Shown here piece by piece: positions 1 to 12,615 of a stretch of 64,000 nucleotides of DNA (position 1 is its first letter; every line of letters begins with the position of its first letter). Source of the DNA: Aphrocallistes beatrix. Lineage: Eukaryota > Porifera > Hexactinellida > Sceptrulophora > Aphrocallistidae. The DNA is taken from contig OY725496.1 of assembly GCA_963281255.1 (NCBI GenBank), positions 3,945,723 through 4,009,722 on the forward strand. Reading direction: 5' to 3'. The position numbers and the translations under genes are program-made. Below the pieces are notes generated by a model. It was not told the DNA's origin and ran no database searches. It saw only the letters and a program-made list of their open reading frames with translations.

Positions 1-22
1 TCCTGGCGCCACTTATCAAATA

Positions 23-206
23 CAGTCAACTCCACTAAATCGGGACACCGGTTAATCGGGATACCCGCTTAATTGGGACAAGTCTCCAGGAACGAAATGG
101 TTCTCATACATAGAAGCTAATAATAAATTTCATCGGTTAATTGGGAACTCTGCTTAATCGGGACAAAATATCCGAGACCAAAGTGTCCCGATTAAGCGGA
201 GTCACC
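23..206. repeat. TA-flanked MITE, family A (degenerate copy)
   Basis: Begins with CAGTCAACTCC after a TA and ends in the inverse AAGCGGAGTCAC. The inside repeats a TTAAT(C/T)GGGAC motif several times in both orientations. It is homologous to the better preserved copy at 31434-31620, sharing the internal string CATAGAAGCTAATA. The right terminus is worn. The CAGT ends and TA flanks resemble pogo/Tigger-type Tc1-mariner elements; no transposase is encoded. Confidence 0.75.
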
Positions 207-481
207 TTTATTAAAATGCACGAGATATATATTTCCTAGGAAAACTCTAAATTCAATGTTGGTGTCATGTATCAGATTGCTCCATCATACGCCTACTATA
301 TCACGTTGTGTATTAGCATCCACAACATGTTTAATGCTGGCAGTTTTCGAAAACCGTGCAGCACCATTTTGAAATCGATATTGTATTGAAAATAATTTGA
401 TAGTTTATTTTTCTCACACACTTAGCCTCTCTTAGGACGCCACTCTAGTTATTCTTATTCCTTACTTCTTACGAGCACGCA

Positions 482-874
482 ATGGTTCGAATCAACGTTC
501 TGAATGACGCTCTCGTCTCGCTAAGTAACGCTGAGCGCAGAGGAAAGCGACAGGTCATGATCCGTCCCTGCAGTAAGGTGATAGAGAAGTTCCTCACGGT
601 GATGATGAGGAAGGGGTACATCGGAGAATTCGAGATAATTGATGACCACAGGGGCGGTAAGATTGTAGTCGAACTGATCGGACGTCTGAATAAATGCGGA
701 GTCATCAGTCCAAGGTTTGATGTCGCGTTGAAGGATGTAGAGAAATGGACCACCAACCTGCTACCATCCCGACAGTTCGGCTACCTGGTGCTGACCACCT
801 CGTGTGGCATTATGGACCATGAAGAAGCTAGGAGGAAGAAGACTGGTGGGAAGATCCTAGGCTTCTTCTATTAA
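482..874 (+). CDS. RPS15A: 40S ribosomal protein S15A (uS8)
   Basis: This encodes the small-subunit ribosomal protein uS8, which binds 18S rRNA in the cytosolic 40S subunit. The 130-residue product has exactly the usual animal length and reads as the family from end to end: [11 protein letters not shown] at the start, [46 protein letters not shown], and the hallmark C-terminus [21 protein letters not shown] (split here only by length). The first ATG fits the family start. It is intronless, unlike the next gene downstream. A pyrimidine-rich CCTCTCTT about 55 bases upstream could serve as a 5' TOP-type transcription start, which is inference. The identification itself is close to certain. Confidence 0.97.
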   Translation: MVRINVLNDALVSLSNAERRGKRQVMIRPCSKVIEKFLTVMMRKGYIGEFEIIDDHRGGKIVVELIGRLNKCGVISPRFDVALKDVEKWTTNLLPSRQFGYLVLTTSCGIMDHEEARRKKTGGKILGFFY

Positions 875-1378
875 ACTTGACAATGTAGAGTTAGGAAATA
901 TTTTAGATCTTGTGTTAGTAGTTCAGTTCGTATGTCCGATATAATACTGTCTTCAAGTTGTATCTAGCTTGTAAGAGAGAGCTTTAATGCTAATTAATGA
1001 GAATATTGAACGGAATTAAAATCGGGATGAGTTAGGAAGAAGACAGGAGAAACTCTCCTTCAGCAAGTATTCTATCACGTTTTACTTGGCATACTATCAT
1101 TTGATCTAATTCGATTATTTAATCTTTAAAGTGGATAAAATGCGCACTTAAGATACATTTTGCTTCCTGATTCATGAGCATTTGGATTTTCCATTTGAAA
1201 AGTTATGATGATGTCACAGTATTTTGTATCATTTTGTCTAATCCTTCTTACTGAACGTCATCAAAAGTTAATTTTTATTCCTTCTCCCCAAAAAACAATG
1301 TTTAACTTGAAAGTTCAAGTTGGAAGTTGAATTCATTTCTGTGCTATCGCTAGGAGATTGCCTTAGATCTCCACGTAG
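875..1378. other. Intergenic, RPS15A to TOGARAM1
   Basis: No gene is visible. An ATTAAA near 1015 could be the RPS15A polyadenylation signal, and the downstream half probably contains the TOGARAM1 promoter and 5' UTR. No repeat was recognised. Confidence 0.4.
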
Positions 1379-4300
1379 ATGTCAGACCCCGCTAGCCTGA
1401 AGAGAGCAGACCCTCACTCCTCTACCGCTGAGCCGAACAGCTTACACTTCCTTCCTCATGACGTCATCCAAGCAATCAGGGACCCAGGGGACTGGCAGAG
1501 GAGGACCAATGCATTGGGCACACTCAAAGGGATTCTGGAAGAGGTTTCGGACATCTCAGCTCTGCTCTCCAACTTCAGCTACCTCGTTTCCTTCCTCGTA
1601 TCTCTGCTCGATGATTCCCACTTCCGAGTTATCCACACTACTCTACAGATCATCGAAATGGTAATACAATAACTTACCTCTAAGCAATGTTAACAGTTAT
1701 CATCTATTTCTATTTTTCTAGCTTGCAGAGAGATTCAGTGACAAGATCGAGAATGCTGTCATAGAGAGCACAGACGCAATTCTACAGAAAATAACTGAGA
1801 ACAAGAACTCTCTCTACGCGCGAGAGAAGATGCCCAAGTTCTTCCTAAGGCTGATGAGTCTGGTCAGCCCGCGTCTGCTCATGCGGAGACTGGTGACCTC
1901 CTCCCTGCACTCCAGGAACCACAGGGTGCGAGAGGACACTCTCCTGATCGTCATCGCCTGCCTTCTCACCTTCCCGAGGTTAGGAATTAATCCGAGCACT
2001 GCACTTCACAGCTATCCCTTCTAACGCCCTTCTCCCTGCAGGACTGAGTTCGAACTCGCCGAGGTGGCGGAGCACGTGGTACCGCTGGTGGCAGACTCCA
2101 GACAGAGAGTCCGCCATGTGGCCTTGGAAGCAGTGGCAGTGGTGGCACACGCGCTGGAGCCAGGTCTGCTGCAGGAGACGCGGAACAACTACATGCAGGC
2201 GCTCCTCTCTCCCGTGCAGAGGTGGGAGGACGAGAACCTGAGCCCCGGGGTGCTGCTCAAGGTCATTCAGGCTAGACTGGCCAGGAAGAAACTGCCTCAC
2301 ATCAACCCGAACGGGACTGTAGAGCCTGCGGTCTCGCTTCCTACCAACGCGACCAGGTAGCTATGACGTAGACTTCCTGGTCCATTTAAATACTGTGCTA
2401 GAGACTCATTATTATCGTGATGAGGTGTCTGCGTTAGTTAGAATTTTGAAGTTGGCAAAGTTAAAATCCTTTATTGAGACTACTGTCACAAGTTGAATCG
2501 ATTTTGAGACTACATAATATTCTATTCTAACTTGTGACAGTCAATAACGATTCTAACTTGTGACAATGTCCCAATAAATGATTCTAACTAGTGACAGTTG
2601 ATAGAATTCTAACTTGTGACAAATTCAAAATTCTAACTAATGCAGCGTCTTCAGTGATATTACCTTGCAGGCCATGCTACAAGTATTTAGCGATGATTTA
2701 TTTTTGAATGCGTTCTTAATTCGTGCTTGTGTATTATTGAAGCAATTTCTAGACTAAATGATAATTTTAAGGAAATTGTGATAATTTTTTTAAAATTGAC
2801 TAATTCAAATTGTGATAATTTTTTTAAAATTGACTAACTCAAAATTATATTTTTTCAATTGAGTATTCTTGTTTCCTAGACAAGACACTGGTATGGATAT
2901 CGAGTGGGTGTGGAGCAACACGATAGACAGGATGCAGGGGGAGGAAAATGTCCCTACGAACGGGTCTAAACTGCTTCCTGTCCCGCCCCCTCGCAGGTAT
3001 TCTGCGGGTAAGCCTAAGCTCCCGTGGGAGCGAGAGCGGAAGGAGCAGTCCCTAAGCGCTCCAACTAAGAAGGATGTCAGTTCTGATTTCACACAATCGC
3101 TTCTATTTATAGAGTTTATCTGTTACACTTCTGTTCAGGGCTCTTACCAGCTCAACTTCGTTCAGCGACAGAACGACAGACACTCCAAGGCGCCACCTCC
3201 CACCTATGCAAACTGGCTAGCAGAGCCTAACGCGGGTAAGAACCTGAGCATATCGGACAGGTTCTACCCCAGGACCATGGACAGCTCCGATTCTCCCACC
3301 AGCCGGCCTCGGTTCGGATACGCGGACCAGTTCCTCACTGCCAAGAAGAAGCTGTCGGACCCTATCCCTAGGAACTACCCGAGGGAGAGAGAGGCAGACT
3401 TCAACAACGAAGACTCGTACTCCAGTGAGCTCGACCTCTCACAGTCCTGGCCCGCCCAGCTCTTCGAACGCTCAGTCCCAATCACGAATGCAGAATCGGG
3501 ACCTCTCTGTGGTTAGTTAGCTTCTTAGTGTTGCTGTCACAGCTGTTATCTTCCCTCCACACCCCAGCTAGCAACAACCCATCCGCCCAGTTCCCTTTCA
3601 AGCTAGCCAAAGCGCGCCCTTGCTCCAAGTCACAGCACACCAGCAGCTCTCCGCACCGCTCCGGCGACCCTGCCCCCCCTCCCGCCAAGACCTCCCTGCA
3701 CCTCCCCGCGATAGAGGCGGACCCGATGGAGAAAATCGGCGAGGCTTCTCAGCCGAACTCAGAATCTGATAGACCCCCCAAGCAGAAGGGCAGGCGTTCC
3801 TTCTCTTCCAAACCCAAGAGAGTGGCTCATGACCCCGCCCTATCCGACGGACTCTCTAAGGTAGCTTCTTCCTGTGACATCGGTCCTAGCACCAAGGACA
3901 AGGTATGCTTACTCTATAATGATCCGATAAAACTATCAAACGAATTCACGTCATCTCGCTAATGTTTAGAAGACGATCCAGAGTTTGGATGCTGCTAGTG
4001 CGGAGGCACAGAACCCACCTCCCATCCCTTCGCGTCTCAAGCGGACTCTGGGAGCCGACAAGCCTCAGATCAGGAGCAAAGCTCGCAGCAACACCCTCCC
4101 CGACCCCACTCCTGTCTCTACTAAGACGGGTTCTAAGGCTGGAAGTGTGGGGAATCTGGCAGAGGCAGAGTTTGGAGAGAGAGCTAAGAAAGGGAAAGTT
4201 GTCCCTGAATCGGAATCAGATCCTAAACCGGAAGTTCCTGTTTCAGTTCCAGCCACGCGGACTTGCACTCCTGATCTCACCCCCACGGTACCCCCACCTC

Positions 4301-7300
4301 AACCCATCAGAGGGGATCTAGTAGCCCACCCCTCAGAGTAAGCTACTTTCTCTCTCTCAAATGATGCGCTCTGCCTTGTTACGACTACTTTATTGTAATA
4401 ACATACGTCGTAGATAACATAATAGGAATAATAATGAAAAAAACTGTTTTAGGGGAGAACCAAAGTTGGTAGTTAAACCGCCAAAAGTCAAGCCCGTCCG
4501 GGTAAGCTCCAAGACTCGCCTGCGCCGCACCTTCATCGGTCCCATGTCCAGCCTCCTGACGGAGACAGGAGAGAGCGAGGGGCTGCTGTCCTCTGTCCTC
4601 AAGGTGGACACGTCTAGCTCCAGTCTGCAGGATCTCTCTCCCGGGTCTTCTCACCAACAGGAGAGGAGCAACTCCCTCCCCCGACTCACGCATGCCAGCT
4701 CCCCTGCCCACGAGGAGGTAGTGGACAGCAGTTACGAGGAGATCACTCCCACTCCAGGCGACCCTATCACTCCCGTCAGCCCCGTCAATCCTGTCAAGCC
4801 GAGTCCCGAGCTAGAAGAGACCATCCGAGAGGAGATAGACTGCTCTGTGCCCTCTGACGCTAACCACAGGGATGAGTTTCTAGCTGATGAGGACAGTGAC
4901 TCAGTTAGGACAGAGTTCAGAGTGAAACCGTCCAACGACTTCTCTCCCGCGCAGAAACAACAGAATCCCTCCCTAAAACCGCCGATCCCTGCCCGTCCCC
5001 AGCAGCAACAGAGCTCCTACTTCAGTCTCTACCACAAGAAAAGGACGTTCCAAGCGGACGCGACCCAGTCCCCTGTGCACTCGGACCCCAGCAGCCGTAG
5101 CAGCCTCTCCAAGAAGATGGAGATAGACAGCATCCTCCCCAACAAGATGGAGGGGAAGAAGAGACCGGCCTACGAGAATGTTCCCCTCTCCAACACCTCC
5201 AGTAGTAGCGGCCGTCCCGTCAGACGGAGAGTGGACCTCACACGCAGTCTTAACCACACACAAGACGAAGAGCTGGAGGATGTATCCGTATTCAACGACA
5301 CCTCTGAGAGTGTGTTCTCCTTGTCCCCCTCCCTCGGAGTGTTCCGCTGCTCGGCGGGGTCAGGGGTCATGGACACCAGTGCCCTCTCCCAGCTCTCCCT
5401 GTCCCCTCAGGAGAGCAAGAAGCACTCTCCTCTTATCCCCAGCAAGGGAGAGCTAGAGCACAGAACTCCCAACCACAAGATCAACAGTTCTTTCCCCTAT
5501 GAAGCCAGTGGAGTGACGCCGATGGATTGCTCCCCGCGAGAGAAGATATCCAGGTCTCCTTCCTACTCGCCCTCTGGTGCCGCTAGCGAGGCCACGCGCG
5601 TTTACACCAAGGGCTTCAGTCCTTCTAAAGCTGTCAAGTTAGCCGCGAAGAAGTCCCCTGTCCAGAGCAAACCAGCCCCTCCCCCAGCTGACCCAGGAAC
5701 CGGACAGAAAGGTGTATTCGGTGTGATCGGATTCTCTCCGACCGCCTTCCATTCCCCGCCCAAGCAGAGCAGCCTCCCCGCTAGTCCCTCGCGCGCCAAA
5801 CACCCTCCTCTCCTCAAGGACGTAAAACCCTCTCTCGAGACTTTAGGACTGGAGGAGGAGACAGCAGAGCCCCTGCTGCACCCCGAGGACTCTTTCAAGG
5901 ACGCCATGCACTATCTGGACGATGAGGATTGGTGAGTTGAAGAATGTGCTACGCCACTGTGCACGGGAATAGAACTGATTCAGTTCCCTGTTGGTAGGCA
6001 ATGCCAGATAGAAGGACTGGTCCTGATAAAGAGGCTAGCGAGACATCACAGAGAGACACTGTTCCCTCAAATCCAGCAGATTTCAACTGCTCTAATCGCT
6101 GCGGTCAGTTCCATACTCCTTCATTGTTTGGTAGAGACGGGAGGAAATATGCTGTTTTTACAAAAACTATCCCCCTACAGAACTACTTTTTAAATCTTAC
6201 TTATTAAATGGGTGAGGTTATTGCCACCGACCGTGTTGTACCAAATCTACTATACACCTCAGCCACTCAGATGAGGTGTATAGTATTACATAGATAACTA
6301 ATATGTCCCTGTGCTCCGATCCGTTGGTGCCAATAAGGTTCATAGTTTAGGTATTAATACCGACTGATTTCTCAAAAAAATTCCCATGTCATGTCTTTCA
6401 CTTCTCCAAGCCATAGCCTTTCCTAAATCTAGATTATTTCCATTCACAGGTTAAGAATTTGAGGTCTTCAGTCCCGAAAGCAGCGATTTCCGCATTTTCT
6501 GACCTGTTCATCAACCTGAACAAGATGCTAGAGCCGGTGTGTTCCTATTTATACTCCTGCCCCGTCACTACATTGAATTACCATGCATGTCTGTGTCAGT
6601 TTCTAGAGTTGATAGTGAAGGCACTGCTACACAAGGCTGGAGAGTCGAACATGTTCATACGGGAAGATGTGGAAAAATCCCTCTACATCATGCTACAGAA
6701 CATGACTACCTCCAAAGCGTTTTCTGCGCTTATTAGCGGAGGAATGAGGTGTGAAAAATATTCGATAATTACTAAATAATATTCAGGTATTTATTATGAT
6801 ATTTCATAGTCATAAAAACGGGGTTGTTCGCAAGCTAACCATACAGCTGATCTACTCGGGGGTAGAGAGGTGTGGAGGGGTGCAAATGCTGAACCTACCA
6901 CGAGATGTGCTGGAGAAGTTGATGGTAGGAATCACCACTGCTTCTCAGGACAATGTTCCTGACTCCAGGTTATACCTATCCTCCGTAGTTACTACTCCGT
7001 ACGAATGGAATGCCGATTAATAGGTTTGTTTAGGTATTATGCGAGAAAGACAATCACAATAATGCTAGAAAATCCTGATTTTGACCGGAAGTTAAGCAAG
7101 AGTTTGAATCCTGATCTTGTTGGTAAGATTCAAGATCTGGTCAAGCTTGTGCGGACAAAGGTACTTCCAGACTTTCACGCTAGCATTTAGCTTGATTCAA
7201 TTGGTTATTTTAACTTTGTGTAGGGAGTTGGTGATCTATCCAGTGCGGGAGTCCCGTCTGCTAGGCAGTCCCGAGTGAGTCAGCCCCCCACCAGACAGAG

Positions 7301-8435
7301 TCAACACTCTGCAGAGACTCGAGCTGACACCACCGGTTCCATCAAGACCTCATACGCAGTTAGACAAGGAGCTAAGGGGGTGAGCGGGAATGCTCAGAAG
7401 CCGAGAAAGAATTCCTTTGCACATCAAGAGGCAAGTAATAGACATCGATTAACTATGTAAACACCTGCGTGTGCTGACAACATCTGTATTTTCACTTAAT
7501 ATTATTATGTCGTTTTAGACACTGACTGTATCCATAATTCAAGATGATCTCCTAGCTAACATTGAGTCCAAGAAATGGAATGAGAGACTTGAGGCAATCA
7601 AGCATTTCCACGAACTCATTACTATGCACTCCAACAGCATAGCTAACGACCAGCGGATAGTGAAGGTATCTCCTTTCCAGACGCAGAGATACTATCAGTT
7701 TATACATATATTAATGCGTATCTCTTCAGGTGATAGAGAGCTACATTTTGAGACTGACAGACTCCAACTCTAAAGTGAATATGATGGCTATTGAGTGCTT
7801 TCTTGACGTCATCACAGTGCTGGGCAACAAGCTAGCGCAGCACCTACATCCCGTGTTCAAGGCTCTGACATCGAACTTAGCTTCTAAGAACTGTAACATC
7901 AAGGAAAAGGCTAAGGAATCTCTGGAGACTATCATCGACTCAATAGGTCAGCATTGCACCTCTGGATTTCATTTGAGAAGATATTAGTTGTATGATATTC
8001 CGCAATAGACTGAATATTATTCTGAATTCAATCTAGACAACAGCTATCTCGTCCAGCCACTAGCTAGTGTTGCACAATACGCAAACAACTTCGTAAGACC
8101 TGTCTTACTGGACAGCTTAGCAGGTATACTTGAGTTGCTAGTCGATCTAATTATCCTGTACTATACGTAGACCATATTGGTTATTTACTAACACTATTGA
8201 TTGTCTGTGTGTAGTGGTAAGCGATGGACTGTTTATTAAGAAACCGGGGGTGGTACAGAAGTACGTCCTCCCTCTCATCTTCAGTCTGCTAGAGCATCAT
8301 CTCAACGCGGAGTGTTCCGCATCGCTACAGAACCTGTGCAGGATTGTACACCAGCACATGGACAAAGCTCTGTTTGAAAAGGCTTCTCGGCTCTCAAATT
8401 CCCAGCAGGAGAAATTGAGGAGGCTGGCTAGCTAG
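1379..8435 (+). CDS. TOGARAM1: TOG-array protein TOGARAM1 (crescerin/FAM179B family), 18 exons
   Basis: Crescerins are ciliary microtubule regulators with TOG (HEAT-like) domains that bind tubulin. Exons: 1379-1660, 1722-1978, 2042-2356, 2880-3075, 3139-3511, 3568-3902, 3970-4337, 4453-5931, 5998-6103, 6450-6536, 6600-6748, 6810-6968, 7034-7160, 7224-7430, 7519-7665, 7730-7946, 8037-8123, 8215-8435. They total 5112 nt (1703 residues; human about 1720). Residues 1 to about 290 form N-terminal TOG helices. A long Ser/Pro-rich disordered middle follows, including SAGKPKLPWE and most of the 1479-nt exon 8. Two more TOG blocks close the protein. The family string LLHKAGESN (exon 11) and GGMSHKNGVVRKLT across the exon 11/12 junction support the assignment. 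Intron 14 has a GC donor; introns 4 and 10 are 63 nt and stop-free. Start: first ATG in the open frame. Confidence 0.88.
2424..2653. repeat. Inverted-repeat element with iterated internal motif, in TOGARAM1 intron 3
   Basis: The ends are inverted copies of GTTAGTTAGAATTTTGAA (2433-2450, and 2623-2640 in reverse). The inside carries four direct copies of ATTCTAACTTGTGACA (about 2527, 2553, 2581 and 2606; the third has one change) and one inverted copy near 2484. The internal motif contains part of the terminal sequence. No coding capacity. A clear target duplication was not found, so the edges are approximate. Confidence 0.6.
6249..6284. repeat. 13-bp perfect hairpin in TOGARAM1 intron 9
   Basis: ACTATACACCTCA at 6249-6261 is the exact reverse complement of 6272-6284, with a 10-base loop. 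It lies in a 346-bp intron, longer than most in this gene. It may be a remnant of a small inverted-repeat element. Confidence 0.5.
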
Positions 8436-9117
8436 TGGAGAACATCAAAAGCGAATAGCTCAATTTTGAATGGAACTGTCAGAAGTAAACGCGGATGGCA
8501 CGAAGTTTCCCTTTTTATCTGTAAATGTCAGGACCTGTATGTTATAATTAGGTAGCGCTAATTCTACTCTCCCTCCCTCAATCTGTCTGCTATATTGCTA
8601 CTTCCATATGCACTTATTATTTGGTTTTTAATCATGCACATTATTGCAGTCTTAATTACATTCTCTGATTATGCTCCACGGGATACTCAATGTTAGCCAG
8701 AATTCACCGAATTAGTGTGTGATTTTCGAATAAGTTTAAAATGTGCTTTGGTTCTGAGTAGTTTGATCGTCTAGTATGAACATGCTTTGTGAAATTTGAT
8801 GTGTGTCTCTAAAGGAAAAATTATAAAAATTAATATCCGAAGCAGTGTATTCATTGGAGTAACTAGAGGAAGTTTGGATAGAGTATATAAGTTTGTTAGG
8901 TTTTCAAGCTAAGGGTTGTATAGGGCTGTAAATTAACCGGAACTTAGTAATAAACATATTTTCATATTGAAAGTTAATTATTCGAATTACACTCGGGATT
9001 TAGTTCAGTTATCCAATCAATAATACTCCATCTGCATTCATTGCTCACAAATTTGTATTTGATCTCTTCATCTCGTCTGACAGTTCAAATTATTAGTTTT
9101 AAGAGTCATTTGAATTG
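8436..9117. other. Intergenic, TOGARAM1 to WDR20
   Basis: AT-rich, with no gene seen. An AATAAA near 8949 may end the upstream transcript. Nothing else was recognised. Confidence 0.4.
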
Positions 9118-11308
9118 ATGGCAGGAAACGATCAGCCCCCTATCCTCCTCCAAGAGCTCCAGTTTCTCCTCAGAGACGGAACCTATACTGCATCCTCCAA
9201 TTTTGACGCTACAAATGGAAAGATTTCTTCTCGGAATTTCACTGGATTTCGCTTCTCCTTAGCTCCAATTGTCCAATCTCCCCACAAACTCGCCGCAACA
9301 GCTCCTTCAAACAAATCAGTTACAAAGCCCAAACCTCAAGAGATGGTCTACCTCTGCTACAATTTAGAAACAGCTGCTTATATATACAAGTTTAGTGGAA
9401 AGGTTGGCGGCAGAATTTTGTATAATCAAAATGTTGACGCAGGTTTTACTGACTGTTTTCTTCTTTAGCCTCTTTACTATATGAACTTCATAGATAGGAA
9501 GCTATTCACATCGGACCCCCCTGTCTGTATGGCCGCGACCACAGAGGAACTGGAGTACAATCAGCTGCAGCTACTGATTGCAAATAAGAGCGGCAGCATT
9601 ACCAACTTTAATCCTTTCTCCAGGACTTCTGTACTCTTTAATGAAGATGTGAGCTCTTATTTCCCCTTTTTGAGATGTGTATTACGATTCATATATCACT
9701 ATCACTGTTTTATATCAATTGTTCATTCCATGCAGTAATACATTTGAATCTAGACAGCCTCTCACTAACTCCTGACTTCTTCTAGCATTCCATCGAAGGA
9801 TGTAAGGACACGCGTCCCACACACATCGCATGGATACCTCGGACGCCTCAGAGTCCGGACAGATTCGCGATTTCTTACTCCTCTAAAACTCTCCTCTTCT
9901 TCACAACAAAATACAAAGCGCCAGGAATACCCCAATCAGCTCCCACCATTGACACTCCGCACTTTGCTTTCTACCCAGCCAAGACGAAGAAGACCGTGCT
10001 GAAGATGAAGTTGAGGATCGGCACAGACACACTCAACCACTTCGCTTTCAACGCTGACGGCACTCAGATCGCTACAGCCAGCTCGGACGGGTTCATGCGT
10101 GTGTTCGTTATCAAACCCTTTCAGATGAGAGGCAAGGCGAGGAGTTACTTCGGAGGAGTTCTCTCTGTCTGCTGGAGTCCGGACGAGAAGCTCCTCGCTA
10201 CTGGCACCGAGGACGACCTCGTTACTGTTTGGAGCAATGAGACACTCCTCCCAGTGGCTAGGTAAGGAGAACATGGGTTTACATACATATTTCACACCTC
10301 TGACTTCGCATATCTAGCTCGATATTAGTATTTATAAGAATGAGTTTTGTCACTGTCCTTTGGAGACGTAATGCTATATCATTTGTTTACAAAATATTGA
10401 CTTCTTTCAGATGCTTCGGTCACAGATCCTGGGTGAACAATGTCTCATTCGATCCCTACTACGTCCCTAACACCCCTGAAGTTGTCCCCTGTCAGAAGAG
10501 TCTGTTCCCCCCTCGAGCAGACCCCGCCTCTCCAGAGCGCCGTGCCTCTCACAAGTCTGGCATCTCCCGACTCCAGAGCTTGGCGCGTGTGGAGTCCATC
10601 TACGTGGAGAACATCATCCCCACCTACAGGCTGGGGTCCATAGGGCAGGATGGGAGGTTCTTCATCTGGGAGTTCTCGGACACAGATCTCCAGACTCCTG
10701 CTCCGAATCCTCCCCACCTCCCTACCCCAGTCACACCCCCTCCCAACGGGGCGCAAGCCATGAACGGAGATGCTGCTTCTCTGTCTGAAGCAGGCAAGGC
10801 CTTCATCAACTCCACTTCAGATGGAGAAGTCGAAGATACCAACTCAGAGCAGTCAGAGAAGCGCACTAAGAAGCAAAGAGATGGGCGGAAGGGTTCCAAG
10901 AAGAAACAGAAAAGTTCTACTTCCCCGCTCCCTACTCCCCCTAGCAGCTTTGAGGACTTGGAAGGTCCTCTCTCTCACACCCTGGTCAACAGGCTGGAGC
11001 CTGTGCTGGAGAAGTTTGTTTATGAAGATAGACTCACTTCGATTGGGTTCGAGAAGAGATTCATTATTGTGAGTTCACACTGTGGACGCATCGTGTGCTG
11101 GGAGCGACCAGTGAAAGAAATTCCCGCTGACACCAAGGAACCGAATGAGGTAGGATAATAATGTTAGAATTTTCCGATTGAGTCAATCAATCGAGTTCTT
11201 TTTCGGTTTATTGCTCGCTTTGGTTATTTGTATCAATATTATTTATTGTAGTCCCTGGAGAACCATGTGGGGTCTAAGGTCAGTCAGAAGGGAACCGTGG
11301 AGAGCTGA
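9118..11308 (+). CDS. WDR20: WD-repeat protein WDR20/DMWD family, 5 exons
   Basis: WDR20 is a beta-propeller cofactor that activates the deubiquitinases USP12 and USP46. Exons: 9118-9402, 9469-9648, 9786-10261, 10411-11149, 11252-11308; total 1737 nt, 578 residues (human 569). Family landmarks are SGSITNFNPF, LNHFAFNADGTQIATASSDG, GGVLSVCWSPDEKLLATG, EDDLVTVW, GHRSWVNNVSFDPY and LGSIGQDGRFFIWEFSD. A basic low-complexity insert (about residues 370-450, with many K, S and E) splits the last blades, as in the vertebrate proteins. The final block near FIIVSSHCGRIVCWERP closes the propeller. The start is the ATG at 9118 after an in-frame TTG. The first intron donor (AAG/GTTGGC) is weak but gives the conserved join GKPLYYMNF. 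AATAAA near 11475 is a likely polyadenylation signal. Confidence 0.92.
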
Positions 11309-11649
11309 TTTAAGTAGAGTGATCGCATACAGTTCAATTCCGCTCCTGGAAATATCCTGCGAATATATCCGTACGTATCAAGTTTTTATTATCTAAGAGA
11401 TGTATAGTCCGTTTGGTACTGTATGTTATATGCATTTCTAATATTGGATTGTTTTATGTTATTGAATAGTGCTGCAATAAATCAAGGAAACATTGCCGTA
11501 TTATATAGTAGAATGTAAATATGTACTAATTCGCTATTAAACACATTCCATTTAATTGAGCATTGAGTTGCAATCCAATTAGACTTGATATAGTGACTAG
11601 CTATTGACGTGTATGCTTGTATATTTATAGTGTTTTGTAGCTATACTTC
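11309..11649. other. Intergenic, WDR20 to inositol monophosphatase
   Basis: Holds the WDR20 3' UTR with AATAAA near 11475 and presumably the next promoter. Nothing else was seen. Confidence 0.4.
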
Positions 11650-12615
11650 ATGTTAAAATCATTATCTGCCATCTTACGCACCAGGTTAATCCGTCCTTCC
11701 ATCCGAGAATCTAGCTATCCATCGCACCAGACCAGGTATCAGATAGTCAGACACATGGCTTCAGAGGTGTCTCAAGATAATGAATTTGAGGAGTATTACA
11801 ATTTCGCTCTCACCCTGGCTGCGGAGGGAGGGAAGGTCGCGAGGACCGCACTGAAGCAGAAAGAGAACCTAGCATTTGAGGAGAAGTCCTGTTCTTCTGA
11901 CGTTGTCACTAAGACCGATTTGGAAGTAGAGAAGCTACTCTTTGACCAAATTCGGAAGGTGTATCCCTCCCACTGTCTCATCGGTGAGGAGTCCGCTAGC
12001 TCCTCAGAGTCTGCTTGCAAACTGACAGCCTCTCCCACCTGGATTATCGACCCGATAGACGGTACTTCAAATTTCGTACACGGGTTTCCTTTCGTTGCAA
12101 TTTCCATCGGACTCTGGGTGGACAGAAAGCCTGCTGTGGGAGTCATATACAATATCATGTTGGATCAGCTGTACGCAGCTTGTCGAGGTCAGGGGGCTAC
12201 GATGAATGGAGAGAAGATTCACTCTAGCGGGCAGACTGAGCTGAACAAGGCTTTTATACTTTGTGAGTGGGGGAGTGAGCGTATTATAGAGTGGGTTTCC
12301 ACTATCCGAGACAACCTGTTCGCTCTGGCCACTCCTCCCAACCAGTGCCACGGACTCAGATCGCTAGGATCTTCCGCGCTTAACATTTGCATGGTGGCGA
12401 GTGGCTGTGCGGACACGTACGTCGAGACAGGACTCCACTGCTGGGACATGGCTGCAGGGGTGCTGATCGCCGAGGAGGCGGGAGCTGTCTGCATGGATAT
12501 CGAGGGGGGAGAGCTGGACCTAATGAGCAGGAGGCTGTTGTGCTCTTCCACGCCTCTACTGGCTAAGGAAATTATTAAAAAAATTAAACCTCTCTCACTT
12601 AAGCGAGATGACTAA
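11650..12615 (+). CDS. IMPA1: Inositol-1-monophosphatase, possibly with an N-terminal presequence
   Basis: The enzyme hydrolyses inositol monophosphates to free myo-inositol and feeds the phosphoinositide cycle. Mg2+-binding motifs are intact: GEES (the metal-binding Glu of motif 1), DPIDGTSNFVHGFP (motif A) and WDMAAG (motif B); LRSLGSSALN is also typical. The 321-residue frame is about 40 residues longer than human IMPA1 (277). The extra N-terminus, up to a second ATG in the string RHMASEV, has many Arg and Ser and Leu and no acidic residue in its first 18 positions. That looks like a mitochondrial targeting sequence, but the upstream ATG may instead be unused, with translation starting at 11755. 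The gene is intronless. IMPA1 and IMPA2 cannot be separated by eye. Confidence 0.9.
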   Translation: MLKSLSAILRTRLIRPSIRESSYPSHQTRYQIVRHMASEVSQDNEFEEYYNFALTLAAEGGKVARTALKQKENLAFEEKSCSSDVVTKTDLEVEKLLFDQIRKVYPSHCLIGEESASSSESACKLTASPTWIIDPIDGTSNFVHGFPFVAISIGLWVDRKPAVGVIYNIMLDQLYAACRGQGATMNGEKIHSSGQTELNKAFILCEWGSERIIEWVSTIRDNLFALATPPNQCHGLRSLGSSALNICMVASGCADTYVETGLHCWDMAAGVLIAEEAGAVCMDIEGGELDLMSRRLLCSSTPLLAKEIIKKIKPLSLKRDD

